Source of the DNA: Ruegeria sp. HKCCD7303
Lineage (GTDB): Bacteria > Pseudomonadota > Alphaproteobacteria > Rhodobacterales > Rhodobacteraceae
Direction of reading: 5' to 3'
Length of the DNA stretch: 64,000 nucleotides
NCBI RefSeq assembly: GCF_013111185.1
Contig: NZ_WVRE01000001.1
Span: forward strand, 496,001-560,000
The translations under genes were made by a program, and so were the position numbers. Below the pieces are notes generated by a model that was given only the letters and a program-made list of their open reading frames with translations, did not search any database and was not told where the DNA came from. Shown one piece after another: positions 62,225 through 64,000 of the stretch (within the stretch, counting starts at the first letter, position 1; every line of letters begins with the position of its first letter).

Positions 62225-63331
62225 TCAGTTTGTTGCGTCTTGCCAGTTTTCGATCGGCGCATAGCCCGTATCGATCTCTTCGGCGACGAAGTCGGGGCCG
62301 TTCAGCGGATCGCCGGACAGCGCCTTGAGGAAGGCCACCAGCTGTGCTTGCTCGGTCTCGTTCAGGTTCAGCGGTTTGATGCGCGGATCCTTGTTTTCGT
62401 CGTCACCACCACCTGCGTTGTAGAAGGCCACCACATCTTCAAGCGTCGCGATCGAGCCGTTATGCATATACGGAGCTGTATAGGTCAGCTCGCGGAGCGT
62501 GGGTGTCATGAAGGTGCCGAACGTGTCGGCGGTGTGGGTACGGATATACGCACCAGGATCGGCGCGCAGGTTCATGTAGTTCTCGACGCCGAGGAACTTC
62601 ATCATGGTCACGAAAGTGATGTGACGTTCCGGAGTTGCCCAGATATCGGGATTGTCGCCAACGCCGATATTGTGCGGCAGGTCATCGGTGAAGCGCTCGC
62701 CCGAGTGGCACGAATTACAGCCGCTCGCGTTGAACAACTCGTACCCCGCTTTGGCCTCATCCGACATCTCACCGGTGTCGAAGGGTGCCCCGCGCGAGAT
62801 CAGCGTTTTTAAATATTCCGGAATCGCATTGCGGACACCGCCGTTCGAAGGCTCGCCAAAGCCGGCGGCTTCGAACATCTCGACATAGACGGGGTCCTGC
62901 TTGATGCGTTCTTGCATCAGACGCATGTCCATATTCATCGAGTATGTCTCAGTGATGCTTTCGCGGGTCACGTCGTTGAGGTTGGTGCCTATGCGCCCGT
63001 CATGGAACCACGCTGCCCGCTTGGCGCTGTTGATCAGCGTGGGAACATTGCGGAAATGCAAGCTGCCGGAATAGGCATCCGACAGGGCCTGCCCGTCGGT
63101 AAACCCGTTTTCCGGCTGGTGGCAGCTGGCGCAAGACAGCTCGGTGTCGCCGGACAGGCGCGGATCAAAAAACAAACGTTTGCCAAGGGCCGCCTTGGCG
63201 GGGTCGAACTCTATGGCTTCTACCGGTCCCGGCTCATCCGCCTGGGCCTGGTGAACCGGGAACGCGACGCTCATCGTCAGCAGCGAAGCTGTCGAAAGCG
63301 CCGAGAACCATGTTCTGGCTTTGGTCATCAT
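62225..63331 (-). CDS. idrP2: Di-haem cytochrome c peroxidase family protein (IdrP2)
   Basis: 368 residues, ATG 63331. Signal peptide (WFSALSTASLLTMSVAFPVHQAQA, in part). Haem c sites CASCH at about 65-69 and CNSCH at about 203-207; the C-terminal half has the conserved PTLRELTYTAPYMHNGSIATLEDVV pattern (in part), shared with IdrP1. It is the first gene of the cluster, 95 bp downstream of the centre of an NNR/DNR-type box, and 11 bp before idrP1. Expected periplasmic role: peroxide or oxo-iodine intermediate reduction, which is inferred from published clusters. Confidence 0.87.
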   Translation of the reverse strand: MMTKARTWFSALSTASLLTMSVAFPVHQAQADEPGPVEAIEFDPAKAALGKRLFFDPRLSGDTELSCASCHQPENGFTDGQALSDAYSGSLHFRNVPTLINSAKRAAWFHDGRIGTNLNDVTRESITETYSMNMDMRLMQERIKQDPVYVEMFEAAGFGEPSNGGVRNAIPEYLKTLISRGAPFDTGEMSDEAKAGYELFNASGCNSCHSGERFTDDLPHNIGVGDNPDIWATPERHITFVTMMKFLGVENYMNLRADPGAYIRTHTADTFGTFMTPTLRELTYTAPYMHNGSIATLEDVVAFYNAGGGDDENKDPRIKPLNLNETEQAQLVAFLKALSGDPLNGPDFVAEEIDTGYAPIENWQDATN

Positions 63332-63419
63332 CTAAAAGCCCCTTTATCGCTAATCCGATCTCTCCGGGTGATTGGGGATCGGTATGGCGAACACTAAGGG
63401 TCAGTTGTTTCGTGAGAAT

Positions 63420-63433
63420 TTGACCTTTGTTAA
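63420..63433 (-). promoter_or_regulatory. NNR/DNR (CRP-FNR family) box upstream of idrP2
   Basis: On the minus strand the sequence is TTAACAAAGGTCAA, which fits the TTAAC-N4-GTCAA site of nitric-oxide-sensing NNR/DNR regulators described for Paracoccus denitrification promoters. Its centre lies 95 bp from the idrP2 start, leaving room for a class II promoter and a 5' leader. The -10 region is weak. This points to control by low oxygen or NO. Confidence 0.72.
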
Positions 63434-63467
63434 GTTTTAAGAAGAGATGTTAAATTATGTTACAAAC

Positions 63468-64000
63468 TCAGGTCATCTGAGACCGGATAATTCGGGCAAG
63501 TAACTGAATTTCCAGCGGCTTTTGAACCATGATTGGGGAAGCCCCGGCAACGGACACCTCGGCATCATCGAAATAGCTGCTGATCAGAATAGCAGGCAAG
63601 TCTGACCGGATTGCGCGCACGGATTCGATCAGGTCCGTCCCCCGCAGGCCGGGCATCATCAGGTCGCTGATCAGGATGTCATAGCTTTCCGGAGCTTCAC
63701 GAAACGCCTCGCGCGCTTTCAACGGATCGGAATAAGCTTCGACACGATATCCGTATCGCGTCAGCAGCCGCCGCGTCACGTAAAGGATGTTCTCGTCATC
63801 GTCGACCAACAGGACATGTTCGTCCCCTGCCACTGCTTCGACCTCAGCCTGATCTTCGGGGCTGAGCGCGGGCATCAACGGATAGAACAAGCTGAAACAT
63901 GTGCCCTTGCCCGGTTCTGAATGCAGTTCGACACGACCATGACATTCCTCGACGCTGTTGTGCACGATGGTCAGACCCAGACCTGTGCCTTTGCCGACGG
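63468..64000 (-). CDS. Hybrid histidine kinase, C-terminal part (5' end cut by window edge)
   Basis: The frame is open to base 64000, so the N-terminus lies outside. The visible part starts in the ATPase G2 box (GKGTGLGLTIVHNSVEECHG), then a receiver domain (HVLLVDDDENILYVTRRLL, phospho-Asp in ILISDLMMPGLRG, Lys in IMVQKPLEIQ). The layout is that of a CckA-like hybrid kinase. It is on the same strand as the idr genes and 136 bp upstream of idrP2, so it may sense a signal for them. The sensing part cannot be seen. Confidence 0.88.
   Translation of the reverse strand, partial: VGKGTGLGLTIVHNSVEECHGRVELHSEPGKGTCFSLFYPLMPALSPEDQAEVEAVAGDEHVLLVDDDENILYVTRRLLTRYGYRVEAYSDPLKAREAFREAPESYDILISDLMMPGLRGTDLIESVRAIRSDLPAILISSYFDDAEVSVAGASPIMVQKPLEIQLLARIIRSQMT

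Overview
The window looks like chromosome of a marine alphaproteobacterium of the Rhodobacterales (Roseobacter group). Reasons: moderately high GC, TctDE/TctABC, heterotetrameric sarcosine oxidase, form II CoxSLM, a fused MaoC-Pta protein, and intergenic repeats of a kind I recall from roseobacters. I see no IS element, prophage, CRISPR array or origin. One tRNA gene (Leu, UAG) is present. Both edges cut genes.

1-14.5 kb (all minus strand): a signalling and membrane-remodelling block I do not recognise as a described system. From its 5' end it encodes a small protein of unknown function, a long and a short dynamin-like GTPase, a possible roadblock-type protein, a second unknown protein, and a second long/short GTPase pair. 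After a terminator-like hairpin and a 340-bp gap come a Hanks-type Ser/Thr kinase with a C-terminal extracytoplasmic part, an FHA protein, a PP2C phosphatase and a secreted LysM/coiled-coil/solute-binding protein that runs off the left edge. The kinase/FHA/phosphatase trio recalls type VI secretion control, but no secretion core gene is in view. This is the best candidate for an undescribed system.

15-33.7 kb: tricarboxylate metabolism around a type I secretion pair. It holds TcuAB (tricarballylate to cis-aconitate), an FCD-type GntR regulator with a clear operator, an AbrB-family membrane protein, PrtD/PrtE-type secretion genes, the TctDE two-component system with its own binding protein, the TctCBA transporter, a class III CoA-transferase and a citryl-CoA lyase. 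Convergent acetate kinase and MaoC-phosphotransacetylase genes follow. Together they suggest citrate uptake, CoA activation, cleavage to oxaloacetate and acetyl-CoA, and substrate-level ATP from acetyl-CoA.

33.9-45 kb: Tex, then an operon of LuxR-type regulator, FIST sensor (NosP-like) and hybrid kinase, divergent from coxGSLM, a form II (AYRGAGR) CO-dehydrogenase-like enzyme.

45-53.6 kb: a BCCT transporter, soxBDAG (sarcosine oxidase) with a delta subunit lacking cysteines, and an orphan OmpR-type regulator.

53.7-63.4 kb: an iodate-respiration cluster. Two di-haem peroxidases (IdrP2, IdrP1), a Tat-exported Rieske subunit (IdrB) and an AioA-like molybdoenzyme (IdrA) lead an apparent operon that continues with a HEAT-repeat protein, a pseudoazurin-like cupredoxin and MoeA. 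A perfect NNR/DNR-type box lies upstream of idrP2, pointing to control by low oxygen or nitric oxide. Three tandem hairpins separate idrA from the accessory genes. The right edge cuts a hybrid histidine kinase.
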